DNA of 33,554 bases from Candidatus Nitrosopumilus sp. (lineage in GTDB: Archaea; Thermoproteota; Nitrososphaeria; Nitrososphaerales; Nitrosopumilaceae): positions 1 to 33,554 of the forward strand of contig JACERO010000004.1 in assembly GCA_013911135.1 (NCBI GenBank), read 5' to 3'. A program made the position numbers and the translations under genes. Below, one piece after another: positions 16,083-24,250 of the stretch. The stretch's first letter is position 1, and each line of letters begins with the position of its first letter. The notes under the pieces are model-generated. The model did no database searches, was not told where the DNA came from, and worked only from the letters and a program-made list of their open reading frames with translations.

Positions 16083-17438
16083 TTGAAAATTCCAAGAATA
16101 GTATTAGCAGGCGTTACTAGTGGGGTTGGGAAGACATCCATAACATGTTCTATTATTCATGCCTTACAAAAACAGGGTTATTCAGTTCAACCCTTTAAGG
16201 TGGGGCCTGATTATATCGATCCTAGTTATCTATCCAGTATTTCAAAACATGAAACATACAACTTGGATGTTTGGTTAATGGGAAAAAATCAACTTTTGAA
16301 TAGTTTCATTTCTAATTCAGAATCTGATATATCTATTATTGAAGGTGTTATGGGTTACTATGACGGTTTTGGTGGAGATTCTAATTATGCAAGCACTCAT
16401 CATGTAGCAACTATAACAAAATCTCCTGTGCTCTTAGTTTTAGATGCAAGCAAAACTGCTCGTTCAATTGCTGCCACTGCTTTAGGTTTTCAAAAATTTC
16501 ATAGAAATTCTCGTCTATCTGGAATTATTCTTAATAAAATTGGTAGCAAAAAGCATGAAATTTTGTGTAGAAGTGCATTAGAAAAAACTAAAATTCCAAT
16601 TATTGGCGTAATTCCAAAAAACCCTCTACTAAATATAGAATCACGACATTTGGGATTAATTTCAACATCTAATAATAAAAATCTAAAAAGCCAAATTGAA
16701 AAAATATCAAAAATAATTTCAAAATCTTTAGATGTTTCTCAAATTATTAAAATTTTAAAAAATCCCATTGATCTTCCAAAAAAATCAAAACCTGCTCATA
16801 AAAAAATAAAAACTACTATCGCAGTTGCCCTTGATACTTCATTTAATTTCTACTATCAAGATAATCTAGAAGCATTACGTCGAGAAGGTGCAGTTCTAAA
16901 ATTTTTTAGTCCTATTAAAGATAAGAAAATTCCAAAATGTGATGGACTTTACATTGGTGGTGGATTTCCTGAAGTTTTAGGTAATTTACTTGAAAAAAAT
17001 CAAACTATGAAAAAAACTATCAAGAAATTATCTGAAGATAATCTTCCAATTTATGCTGAATGTGGTGGATTAATGTATCTCACAAAATCAATTGTTTATC
17101 ATAACAAAAAATACAAAATGGTTGGTTTGTTTGATGCTGAAACTAAAATGACTCAGAAAATGAGACTTAATTATACGAAAGGTAAGATTACTGCCAAAAC
17201 TCTCATCTCAGAAAAACCACATAATTTTCAAGGCCATGAATTTCATTATTCGCAGTTAGATTCAGTCTCCTCTGATTCTAAATTTGCTTATGACTTAGAA
17301 ATTGGTGAGGGAATCAAAAAACATCAAGATGGAATGATGCAGCATAATACATTTGCCTCATACGGCCATCTCTATTTTGATAGCTCAAACTATGCCCAAA
17401 TTTTTGTTAAAAATTGTTTAAAATATTCAAGAAGCTGA
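16083..17438 (+). CDS. cbiA: Cobyrinic acid a,c-diamide synthase
   Basis: ATP- and glutamine-dependent amidation of the a and c acetate side chains of cobyrinate. The N-terminal ATPase domain has the P-loop GVTSGVGKTS at residues 10-19 and the substrate motif KVGPDYIDPSYL. The C-terminal class I glutamine-amidotransferase-like domain carries LYIGGGFPE and AECGGLMYL with the nucleophile C327, and ends with HNTFASYGHLYFD. The length of 451 residues is typical. It starts with TTG downstream of a good TATA element. It faces cobO on the left and converges with cbiC on the right, overlapping it by 12 bp at the 3' ends. Confidence 0.95.
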   Translation: MKIPRIVLAGVTSGVGKTSITCSIIHALQKQGYSVQPFKVGPDYIDPSYLSSISKHETYNLDVWLMGKNQLLNSFISNSESDISIIEGVMGYYDGFGGDSNYASTHHVATITKSPVLLVLDASKTARSIAATALGFQKFHRNSRLSGIILNKIGSKKHEILCRSALEKTKIPIIGVIPKNPLLNIESRHLGLISTSNNKNLKSQIEKISKIISKSLDVSQIIKILKNPIDLPKKSKPAHKKIKTTIAVALDTSFNFYYQDNLEALRREGAVLKFFSPIKDKKIPKCDGLYIGGGFPEVLGNLLEKNQTMKKTIKKLSEDNLPIYAECGGLMYLTKSIVYHNKKYKMVGLFDAETKMTQKMRLNYTKGKITAKTLISEKPHNFQGHEFHYSQLDSVSSDSKFAYDLEIGEGIKKHQDGMMQHNTFASYGHLYFDSSNYAQIFVKNCLKYSRS

Positions 17439-18065
17439 TTTTTCTCTAATTAACTTAAAGATTGCATTAACTATGGCAGATACTGATGAACTTCCTCCTT
17501 TTCTGCCAATATTGGTGATAAATGGTGCACCTTCTAATTTTGATAATTCCTCTTTTGATTCTGCAGCACAGATGAATCCTACTGGAATTCCAATAATTAA
17601 TGCAGGCTTTATGCCTTCTTTTACCATTTGAATTATCTCCATTAGAGCAGTAGGTGCATTTCCAATGGCTACAACTCCTCCATCAATATCCGATATAGCT
17701 GCTCTCATAGAGACTTGAGATCGTGTTTTTCCTTCTTTTTTTGCCAATTCCATTATTTTTGGATTTGAAATATTACAAATTATGTTATTTTCAAAATCTT
17801 TAGGATTTTGCTTATTCAATCCACCAATTACTCCATTAACATCAACTATAATGCTACAACCATTTCTCAAAGCACTCATGGCATTCTCAATTGCATCTTT
17901 GTGAAAAATTATTTTATTTTTACCTGCAAAATCAAAATCTGCTGTAGAATGAATAACTCTTCTAACAATAGGCCATTCTTTTTCATTATATTGGTGTGTA
18001 CCAATTTCATCTTCAATCATCTGCATACTTGCATCTTCAATTGATTGACCTTTTTCAGTTTGCAT
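17427..18065 (-). CDS. cbiC: Cobalt-precorrin-8 methylmutase
   Basis: Moves a methyl group from C-11 to C-12 to make cobyrinic acid. The 212-residue protein has the CbiC/CobH signatures VRRVIHSTADFDFA (with the catalytic histidine), VDVNGVIGGL, TRSQVSMRAA, GGVVAIGNAPTAL and the C-terminal GRKGGSSS. The ATG lies inside the end of cbiX (11-nt overlap), indicating translational coupling in a cbiD-cbiG-cbiX-cbiC operon in which it is the last gene. Its 3' end overlaps convergent cbiA. Confidence 0.95.
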   Translation of the reverse strand: MQTEKGQSIEDASMQMIEDEIGTHQYNEKEWPIVRRVIHSTADFDFAGKNKIIFHKDAIENAMSALRNGCSIIVDVNGVIGGLNKQNPKDFENNIICNISNPKIMELAKKEGKTRSQVSMRAAISDIDGGVVAIGNAPTALMEIIQMVKEGIKPALIIGIPVGFICAAESKEELSKLEGAPFITNIGRKGGSSSVSAIVNAIFKLIREKSAS

Positions 18066-18807
18066 CTTCTACCTCTTTTGCTCTTTCTATTATCAAATCT
18101 ATCATCTTCTCATCTACTCCTAAATGTTTTGTAATGTATGTTTTTTTCAGATTAGAATTTTCAAGTGCTGGTGTTAAATCATTATTGATGTCAGTTTTTA
18201 CATGTGCTCCTTCATGTAAAAAATAAAAAACAATTATTAGAACTTTAGGATTATCTTTTTCACATTTTTTTACTCCTTCAAAAATATCTGGTTGTTCAAT
18301 TTCCAACCAACATCGACTCACATTTCTATAGGAATTTTTTAGTTCATTTACTATGTAGTTTAATGACATTTGTGCATTAGGATCTTTACTACCATGTCCA
18401 ATAATCATTACATCTACATCTTTTTTTGGAAGAGTTATTTGATTTTCTTGAAGTGTTGTAGATATTCTATTTTCAACTACATCTACCAAAGTTTTGTGCA
18501 TACTCATTTGCTTTGTAACAACAAATTTCACTTTGGTATCTTTTTGAAACTTCATTACATCAATAACTGCATTTTTCACTTTTTTACCAGGATACAAAAA
18601 GTAAGGAACTATAGTTAACGAATCAATATCTTCTTTGAGACATTTAGTAATTCCAGCCTCAATATATGGTGGAATTACCTCTAAGAAACAAAAATCTGTG
18701 AATACATAATCACTTTTTGCCTTAATTCTCTCACAAATAGTCTCTAATTCGTCAGATGCCTCTCTTTTCCTACTTCCTCTGTCGATAATTAATAATCCTC
18801 GCTTCAA
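18055..18807 (-). CDS. cbiX: CbiX-type sirohydrochlorin chelatase, two-domain, N-half degenerate
   Basis: Inserts cobalt into sirohydrochlorin, the entry to the anaerobic cobalamin branch. The 250 residues form two CbiX-like halves. The C-terminal half keeps both catalytic histidines, H138 in IIGHGS and H202 in HEGAHVKTDI. The N-terminal half has the same framework but R10 in DRGSR and K76 in PGKKVK where histidines are expected, so it is probably structural. A role as ferrochelatase for siroheme cannot be excluded, but the cobalamin gene context favours cobalt. TTG start overlaps the cbiG stop by 4 nt, and its end overlaps cbiC. Confidence 0.88.
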   Translation of the reverse strand: MKRGLLIIDRGSRKREASDELETICERIKAKSDYVFTDFCFLEVIPPYIEAGITKCLKEDIDSLTIVPYFLYPGKKVKNAVIDVMKFQKDTKVKFVVTKQMSMHKTLVDVVENRISTTLQENQITLPKKDVDVMIIGHGSKDPNAQMSLNYIVNELKNSYRNVSRCWLEIEQPDIFEGVKKCEKDNPKVLIIVFYFLHEGAHVKTDINNDLTPALENSNLKKTYITKHLGVDEKMIDLIIERAKEVEDAN

Positions 18808-19856
18808 TTTACAATCCTCGCAATAGCTATAGTCAAATTTGGTGGAAATTTCTGTTTTTCTACAATTAATTCTCCACCAGAAACTTTGATTGCTGCAGCT
18901 TCAGACACACTTGCAGTTCCTTCAAACGCTTTTACCGTTTCTGAAGGATTCGGAGCAGAAATCTCAGATAAATCCTCTCTATCTACATATTCTACTGGAA
19001 TATTCATTTCCTTTTCAATGTCTATCAATCCTTGAATATCTTGTGGTTTTTTTATTGATACTAGTTTTGCAATAGATTTTGAACTAAGTTTAAATTTTTC
19101 TAGACAATGTTCAATTCCCTCCTTGATTATTTCTTTTGAGGTATCCCAATGTAATCCAATACCAATTACTAAACTTGGAGGACGATATATTACAGATTCT
19201 TTATCTAAATTCTTATCAATAACTCTATCAGAAATTATAAGATACGCTTTAGAATTTGAATTCTTCAAATCTTCTAAACTATCATAAATTGAGACATTTT
19301 TTGGTAATTTTTTACACCAATTTTTTTTGCCTATTTCTTGAAAAACACCAATAGGTTCTTCATTTACCATATGCGCACTAATTTTAGTTACAGTAGAATC
19401 ATCGTCAATTTTCCAATTAAATTCTCTTCCTACCATATCCACTGCTATAGTTTTGTTAACATCAGCTGCAGTAGTTATTACCGGTAAAGCACCTATTTTT
19501 TCTGCAATTTCTTGAGTTAACTCATTTGCCCCTCCAATATGTCCAGATAACACACTAATTACAAAATTTGTTTTATCATCAATTACAATTACAGCTGGAT
19601 CTGTTTTTTTATCTTTCAAATGTGGCGCAATTAATCTAATTACTGCACCTAATGAAAATATGCACACTAGTGCATTATTGTTTTTAAAAAGTTCAATAAT
19701 TTTTTCTGATGTAGGTTCAGAATACCATATTATTTCACTATCTTCATTTGAGAATTTAACCGGTGCAAAAATATTCCAGTCAGGAAATAGTTCTTTTAGA
19801 TTTTGTCCGATATTGACTCCATTTTTGGTAATTGCAAGAACTACAGTTTTTTCCAT
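18804..19856 (-). CDS. cbiG: Cobalt-precorrin-5A hydrolase
   Basis: Opens the delta-lactone of cobalt-precorrin-5A and releases acetaldehyde during ring contraction. The 350-residue protein shows the three-part CbiG layout. The N-terminal region has VCIFSLGAVIRLIAPHL; the middle has SVLSGHIGGANELTQEIA and PVITTAADVN; the C-terminal domain has VIGIGLHWDTSKEII, SIKKPQDIQGLIDI and GTASVSEAAAI. The ATG at 19856 gives MEKTVVLAITKNG; a TTG at 19862 would add two residues. It lies between cbiD (about 31 nt upstream) and cbiX (4-nt overlap) in the same operon. Confidence 0.95.
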   Translation of the reverse strand: MEKTVVLAITKNGVNIGQNLKELFPDWNIFAPVKFSNEDSEIIWYSEPTSEKIIELFKNNNALVCIFSLGAVIRLIAPHLKDKKTDPAVIVIDDKTNFVISVLSGHIGGANELTQEIAEKIGALPVITTAADVNKTIAVDMVGREFNWKIDDDSTVTKISAHMVNEEPIGVFQEIGKKNWCKKLPKNVSIYDSLEDLKNSNSKAYLIISDRVIDKNLDKESVIYRPPSLVIGIGLHWDTSKEIIKEGIEHCLEKFKLSSKSIAKLVSIKKPQDIQGLIDIEKEMNIPVEYVDREDLSEISAPNPSETVKAFEGTASVSEAAAIKVSGGELIVEKQKFPPNLTIAIARIVN

Positions 19857-19887
19857 AATCAAAACTTTCTAAATTTCATAAAATACC

Positions 19888-20991
19888 TTACTCTTCTGAC
19901 TTTCTAGCCAAAATCTTTCCATCAAAATTAAACAATATTACATCAATTGGAACTTTTTCCTCAGAATGTTTTCTCATGTGTTTATACGTCTCACTACAAA
20001 TTAACTCAAAAAATCCTTCAACATTATTTTCTTGAATTATTTCAGAAACATGTCTTGCTGTATTTGCTTTTTTAATACTTTCAATTATTGTTTCTGTTGC
20101 ATTTGATTTTCTTGCTAATTCTGCCAGAAAATTCATGTCTACCTTTGAACCTTTAACATGAGTTTGTTTTACTCCTGCAGCCATCTTTGCAAGTTTTCCA
20201 ATAAAACCAACAACATATGCTTTGTTGATATTTTTTTTACCACATTGTTGAATTGTATATCCTGAAAAATCACCTATCTGTACAAAACAATGTTCTGGTA
20301 AATCAACAATTTTCTTTGCAAAATCTTCACTTCTTCCACCTGTCGTTAGTACTACTGTATCATTTCTCATTGCAATTGTTACATCTAAATTCTGTCTAAT
20401 TGATGCTGCATAAGATGCTGTAGAAAATGGAATAACAATTCCACTAGTTCCTAAAATTGAAATTCCATTCTTAATTCCTAATCTTGGATTGTCTGTTTTA
20501 GGTCCTAATTCTTTTCCCTTGGGAACTGAAATTACAACTCTAATTCCTTTTTTTACAAGAATTTTTTCTCCAACTTCTCTTAAATTTGCAATAATCATTT
20601 TTTTAGGAACTGGATTTATTGCAGGTTTGTTAATTTCTAAACCTAAACCTGGCTTGGTAACTATTCCTACTCCCTCTCCTCCATCAATATCAATTTCATT
20701 TACTTTTTCTGTAAATGATAGTTCAACTATAATTTCTGCACCATGAGTGACATCAGGATCATCTCCCCCATCTTTAATTACAGAGCATTTTGCTTTATTG
20801 GATTCAAATTCACAAGAATGTATTGGAATATCGATAAAATCTCCTTTAGGTAATCTAATAGATACATTTTCAGTTTTTTGCTGATTAATTATTGATAATA
20901 ATGCAGATTTAGATGCAGCAGTCGCTGAGCTTCCAGTAGTATAACCTGTTCTTAATTTTATCTTTTTTTCTTCCACACCTATTGTATTCAT
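19888..20991 (-). CDS. cbiD: Cobalt-precorrin-5B C1-methyltransferase
   Basis: SAM-dependent methylation at C-1 of the contracted corrin ring in the anaerobic pathway. The N-terminal RTGYTTGSSATAASKSAL is the family signature. Later come the glycine-rich DGGDDPDVTHGAEI, IDGGEGVGIVTKPGLG, GILGTSGIV-like ISILGTSGIVIPFS and VGFIGKLAKMAAGVKQTHV. The 367-residue length is normal. ATG start. It is the first gene of the minus-strand cbiD-cbiG-cbiX-cbiC operon and is divergent from the epimerase-like gene. Confidence 0.96.
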   Translation of the reverse strand: MNTIGVEEKKIKLRTGYTTGSSATAASKSALLSIINQQKTENVSIRLPKGDFIDIPIHSCEFESNKAKCSVIKDGGDDPDVTHGAEIIVELSFTEKVNEIDIDGGEGVGIVTKPGLGLEINKPAINPVPKKMIIANLREVGEKILVKKGIRVVISVPKGKELGPKTDNPRLGIKNGISILGTSGIVIPFSTASYAASIRQNLDVTIAMRNDTVVLTTGGRSEDFAKKIVDLPEHCFVQIGDFSGYTIQQCGKKNINKAYVVGFIGKLAKMAAGVKQTHVKGSKVDMNFLAELARKSNATETIIESIKKANTARHVSEIIQENNVEGFFELICSETYKHMRKHSEEKVPIDVILFNFDGKILARKSEE

Positions 20992-21040
20992 TTTAGTGTA
21001 TTAATTCTTGTTTGCTTAATGTTCAAAATCTTCTAAATAG

Positions 21041-21050
21041 ATTTAAAATT
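21041..21050 (+). promoter_or_regulatory. TATA-like box for the epimerase-like gene
   Basis: ATTTAAAATT is centred about 26 nt before the ATG at 21071, consistent with a leaderless transcript. Confidence 0.5.
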
Positions 21051-21070
21051 AAAAATAACTTGAGATTTGT

Positions 21071-21940
21071 ATGGTTAAAGGTAATCAGATAGTTATAACT
21101 GGAGCAAGTGGATTTATTGCAAGAAATCTCAGAAAATATTTATCTGAAAAAAATATCAAACTAGTTTCAATATCACGAAATGATTTTAAACAATTTAAAA
21201 ATGAACACAAAGTTATTTCAAAAAATTATGATGAAAAGAGCCTTCTTTCAAAAATCCAAAATTCAGATGCATTAATTCATCTTGTTGGAGTTGGCAAACA
21301 ATCTGTTAAAACTGATTATAATATGGTAAATGTTGAATTTACAAAACATATTGTAAATTTAAGTAAAAAAGCAAAAATCAAAAAATTTATTTTTACAAGT
21401 GGTCTTGGTGTTTCATCAAATACTTCATTAGGATATTTTATTTCTAAATATAAAGCAGAAAAACTAATTATAAATTCTGGATTAAATTATACAATTTTTA
21501 GACCTTCATATATTGTTGGAAAGGATGATCTGTTTACAAAATATCTAAAAAAACAAATTAAGAAGGGAAAAATTGAGATTCCAGGAACTGGAACTTACTC
21601 AATTCAACCAATTTACATTAATGATGTCGTACAAATTATTCTTCAATCAGTTCTTCAAACAAAATTTAAAAATAGAATTATTGATCTTGTTGGCCCTGAT
21701 CGCATTACTTTTCAACAATATGTTAAACTTTTTTCTAAAGGAACTAGAACAATCATCAAAAAAATCAATCTAGAAGATGTTTGTCATACTGCAATAACTA
21801 ATTCAAACTCTGATTTTGGGGTTGATGATCTCAATATTCTCATTGGTAATTTTAAAGGAAATCATAACAAGTTAAGAAAAATTACTGAAATTAAATTTCA
21901 ATCAGTTGTGGAATTATTAAAGTCCGGCAGCTTGCTTTAG
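21071..21940 (+). CDS. NAD(P)-dependent epimerase/dehydratase-like (NDUFA9-like) protein
   Basis: A 289-residue atypical short-chain dehydrogenase fold. The N-terminal [10 protein letters not shown] is the NAD(P)-binding loop. The [12 protein letters not shown] region would hold the Tyr-xxx-Lys pair and is followed by [17 protein letters not shown] and [17 protein letters not shown] are typical of the NDUFA9/complex I-associated branch, whose members often bind nucleotide without known catalysis. The substrate cannot be told. It stands alone on the plus strand and its last 24 bp overlap the 3' end of convergent metK. Confidence 0.8.
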   Translation: MVKGNQIVITGASGFIARNLRKYLSEKNIKLVSISRNDFKQFKNEHKVISKNYDEKSLLSKIQNSDALIHLVGVGKQSVKTDYNMVNVEFTKHIVNLSKKAKIKKFIFTSGLGVSSNTSLGYFISKYKAEKLIINSGLNYTIFRPSYIVGKDDLFTKYLKKQIKKGKIEIPGTGTYSIQPIYINDVVQIILQSVLQTKFKNRIIDLVGPDRITFQQYVKLFSKGTRTIIKKINLEDVCHTAITNSNSDFGVDDLNILIGNFKGNHNKLRKITEIKFQSVVELLKSGSLL

Positions 21941-23083
21941 TGTTTCAGCCTTGTCTATTTTTTCCCAAGTGAATTCAGGCTCATTTCTTCCAAAATGACC
22001 ATATGATGCAGTTTTTTTGTAAATCGGCCTTTTCAAATCTAATTGTGCAATTATTCCTGATGGTTTCATATCAAAATTCTTTCTGACCAGATCTTCAATC
22101 TGATTTTCTGGAATTTTATTTGTTCCAAATGTATTAACATAAAGTGATACTGGTTCAGCCACTCCTATTGCATATGCAAGTTGTACTTCACATCTATCAG
22201 CTAGTCCTGCTGCAACAATATTTTTTGCAATATATCTGGACATATAACATGCAGATCTATCTACTTTGGAAGGATCTTTTCCTGAGAAAGCTCCTCCTCC
22301 ATGTCTTCCAAATCCACCATAAGTATCAACAATGATTTTTCTTCCTGTTAAACCAGCATCTCCATGTGGACCACCAATTACAAATTTTCCAGTAGGGTTT
22401 ATGTGAATTTTAATTTTATCTTCCCAAAGATTTCCTAAAACTGGTTTGATTACTTTATCTATGATTTCTCTTGAAATTTCTTCATGAGAAACATCTGGTG
22501 CATGTTGTGTTGAAACTATAACTGTTTCAATCTTTGTTGGTTTGTCATCTTCATATCTTACAAATACTTGTGATTTACCATCTGGTCTAACCCATGGTAA
22601 AGTCTTATCTCTTCTAACTTCTGATAATTTCTGAATAAGTTTGTGTGCTAGTAAAATTGGCATAGGCATTAATTCTTTAGTTTCATTTGTTGCATAACCA
22701 AACATCAATCCTTGATCTCCTGCACCTTGTTCCTTTTCTTCAGTAGCTGATATGCCTTGACTAATATCCGGACTTTGTGAATGTAGTCTTAAATTGACTT
22801 GACAAGTATCTGCATCAAACATCAAGTCTTTGTTATCATACCCAATTTCTCTAATTGTTTTTCTAACTAATTCTTCTTGAGCCTTTTGATCAAAATCTGC
22901 CTTAGATGTAACCTCTCCAGATACTGCCACAAAATCTGTAGTAACCATTGTTTCAACTGCAACTCTTGAGTTTGGATCTTGTCTGAGATATTCATCTAAA
23001 AATGCATCAGAAATATTATCACATATTTTATCTGGATGTCCTTCTGTTACTGATTCTGATGTAAATAGAAAACTATTAGTCAT
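21917..23083 (-). CDS. metK: S-adenosylmethionine synthetase, bacterial/eukaryotic type
   Basis: Makes SAM from methionine and ATP. The 388-residue protein has the three-domain MetK layout with [13 protein letters not shown] (residues 7-19), the GAGDQG motif at 120-125, [15 protein letters not shown] and [16 protein letters not shown]. These are signatures of the bacterial/eukaryotic family, not of the divergent archaeal MAT family (PF01941) used by most euryarchaea and crenarchaea. ATG start. It follows LSm by 11 nt in a likely two-gene unit. SAM is the methyl donor for CbiD nearby. The gene end overlaps the convergent epimerase-like gene. Confidence 0.96.
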   Translation of the reverse strand: MTNSFLFTSESVTEGHPDKICDNISDAFLDEYLRQDPNSRVAVETMVTTDFVAVSGEVTSKADFDQKAQEELVRKTIREIGYDNKDLMFDADTCQVNLRLHSQSPDISQGISATEEKEQGAGDQGLMFGYATNETKELMPMPILLAHKLIQKLSEVRRDKTLPWVRPDGKSQVFVRYEDDKPTKIETVIVSTQHAPDVSHEEISREIIDKVIKPVLGNLWEDKIKIHINPTGKFVIGGPHGDAGLTGRKIIVDTYGGFGRHGGGAFSGKDPSKVDRSACYMSRYIAKNIVAAGLADRCEVQLAYAIGVAEPVSLYVNTFGTNKIPENQIEDLVRKNFDMKPSGIIAQLDLKRPIYKKTASYGHFGRNEPEFTWEKIDKAETLKQAAGL

Positions 23084-23094
23084 AAAATCACTAA

Positions 23095-23340
23095 CTAGAG
23101 TTCATTTTCTAATTTGATAAATAATACATTATTGCCTCTTACTATTACTCTTCCATAGTTTGCAACTGTTTTGCCATGAAATACTTCTTCAGCATCAGTC
23201 ATAATCAAATTCATGTATGAATCAACATTATCCATCTTTCCTTTGTATTCTACTTCATTTTTCAGTCTTACAGTAACTTTCTTCTTGGTACTTTTTTGCA
23301 GAGTAGTTAAAGGCCTTTTTGCACTAGTTGTTTGTGACAC
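23095..23340 (-). CDS. Sm-like (LSm) RNA-binding protein
   Basis: An 81-residue archaeal LSm protein, which forms heptameric rings that bind U-rich RNA. The Sm1 motif is visible in [24 protein letters not shown], and the Sm2 motif in [15 protein letters not shown] short basic N-terminal extension (about 17 residues) precedes the fold. Start GTG at 23340. It lies 11 nt upstream of metK on the same strand and is divergent from the RecA-like ATPase gene across about 108 bp. Confidence 0.94.
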   Translation of the reverse strand: MSQTTSAKRPLTTLQKSTKKKVTVRLKNEVEYKGKMDNVDSYMNLIMTDAEEVFHGKTVANYGRVIVRGNNVLFIKLENEL

Positions 23341-23448
23341 TAATCATTCACTTGTTTTGCAACTTTGTTCTCTAGAATAAAAGCCTTACCTACTCTATAA
23401 AAATTAAAATTCCTTAAATTTTTTCTCCTTTTTCTAATAATTATACAA

Positions 23449-24108
23449 ATGATCTCTACTGGTTTACAAAAATTGGATGAATTCTTATCGGGAGGGATTC
23501 CTGATGGTGTAATTGTAGATATTTTTGGTGAAAATGGAACAGGAAAAACCCAACTCTTACTGCAATTATCCATAAATTCAATCAAAAATGGTGGCCATGT
23601 TCTGTATTTAGATACAACAGGTGGATTCAGACCTGAGCGAATACTGGAAATTCAAAATCAAACTGAAAAACAGATTGATTTTCTTGAAAAAATTACAGTA
23701 TCTAGAATAACTAATACTTCAGAACAAATAAAATCTTTAAAAAATCTTACAAACAATGATTTTTCTTTAATTGTAATTGATAATGTAACTGATTTATTTT
23801 CTTATGAATATAAAAAAGATGAATCTATTTTTGAAAAGAATTCATTATTTATGAAATATATACATGAATTATCAAAATTTGCAATTACAAAAAAAATTCC
23901 TATCATAATTACTAATATGATTAGAAATATTGAAGGTAATAATGTAGAAAATATGAAAAGTGCTATTGATCCTTTTACTCATATCAAAATCCAACTTTCT
24001 AAAAATCAATCAAAATTTACAGGAAAAATTTACTGGGCACTAAACAAAGAATATTTTTCTTACAAAATCCATACTTCGGGATTAGTTGATTATACTGAAG
24101 ATATTTAA
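23449..24108 (+). CDS. RecA-superfamily ATPase (RadB-like)
   Basis: A 219-residue single RecA/RadA core without the N-terminal helix-hairpin-helix domain of RadA. It begins ISTGLQKLDEFLSGGIPDG, a hallmark of RadA/RadB/KaiC proteins, with Walker A GENGTGKTQ at residues 27-35 and Walker B LIVIDNV. Size and layout match RadB, a recombination mediator paralogue. Assignment to RadB rather than another archaeal RadA paralogue needs a phylogeny. ATG start after an AT-rich region with a weak TATA-like TTAAATTTT at about 23413. The Lhr helicase and an RPA-like gene follow, making a repair-themed neighbourhood. Confidence 0.75.
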   Translation: MISTGLQKLDEFLSGGIPDGVIVDIFGENGTGKTQLLLQLSINSIKNGGHVLYLDTTGGFRPERILEIQNQTEKQIDFLEKITVSRITNTSEQIKSLKNLTNNDFSLIVIDNVTDLFSYEYKKDESIFEKNSLFMKYIHELSKFAITKKIPIIITNMIRNIEGNNVENMKSAIDPFTHIKIQLSKNQSKFTGKIYWALNKEYFSYKIHTSGLVDYTEDI

Positions 24109-24130
24109 CGGTCAATCATGAAGTTTACTA

Positions 24131-24250
24131 ATGGCAGGGATTTTTGATTCAATTCCAATAATTACTGTAGTTTTGTTTGCACTAGGACTAGTAGGTATAA
24201 TGGTTTATGAAAGATCAAAATCAAAATCAACAGACGAATCAAATTCTTGA
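24131..24250 (+). CDS. 39-aa single-pass membrane microprotein
   Basis: A short frame beginning with ATG at 24131. After a brief N-terminus (MAGIFDSIP) it encodes one strongly hydrophobic helix (IITVVLFALGLVGIMVY) and then a charged serine/lysine tail (ERSKSKSTDESNS), a credible single-pass topology with a positive inside tail. It lies 22 nt after the RadB-like gene and its last 44 nt overlap the start of the Lhr gene in another frame. Function unknown; conservation would decide whether it is real. Confidence 0.5.
   Translation: MAGIFDSIPIITVVLFALGLVGIMVYERSKSKSTDESNS

Noticed and set aside
18370-18618. Open frame on the plus strand opposite cbiX
   Set aside because: Translation is an aromatic, low-complexity sequence expected from the AT-rich antisense strand of a coding gene.
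20992-21070. Possible cobalamin riboswitch ahead of cbiD or the epimerase
   Set aside because: Only about 79 bp of AT-rich intergenic sequence with TATA-like elements; no structured B12-box pattern, and cobalamin riboswitches are not expected in this lineage.
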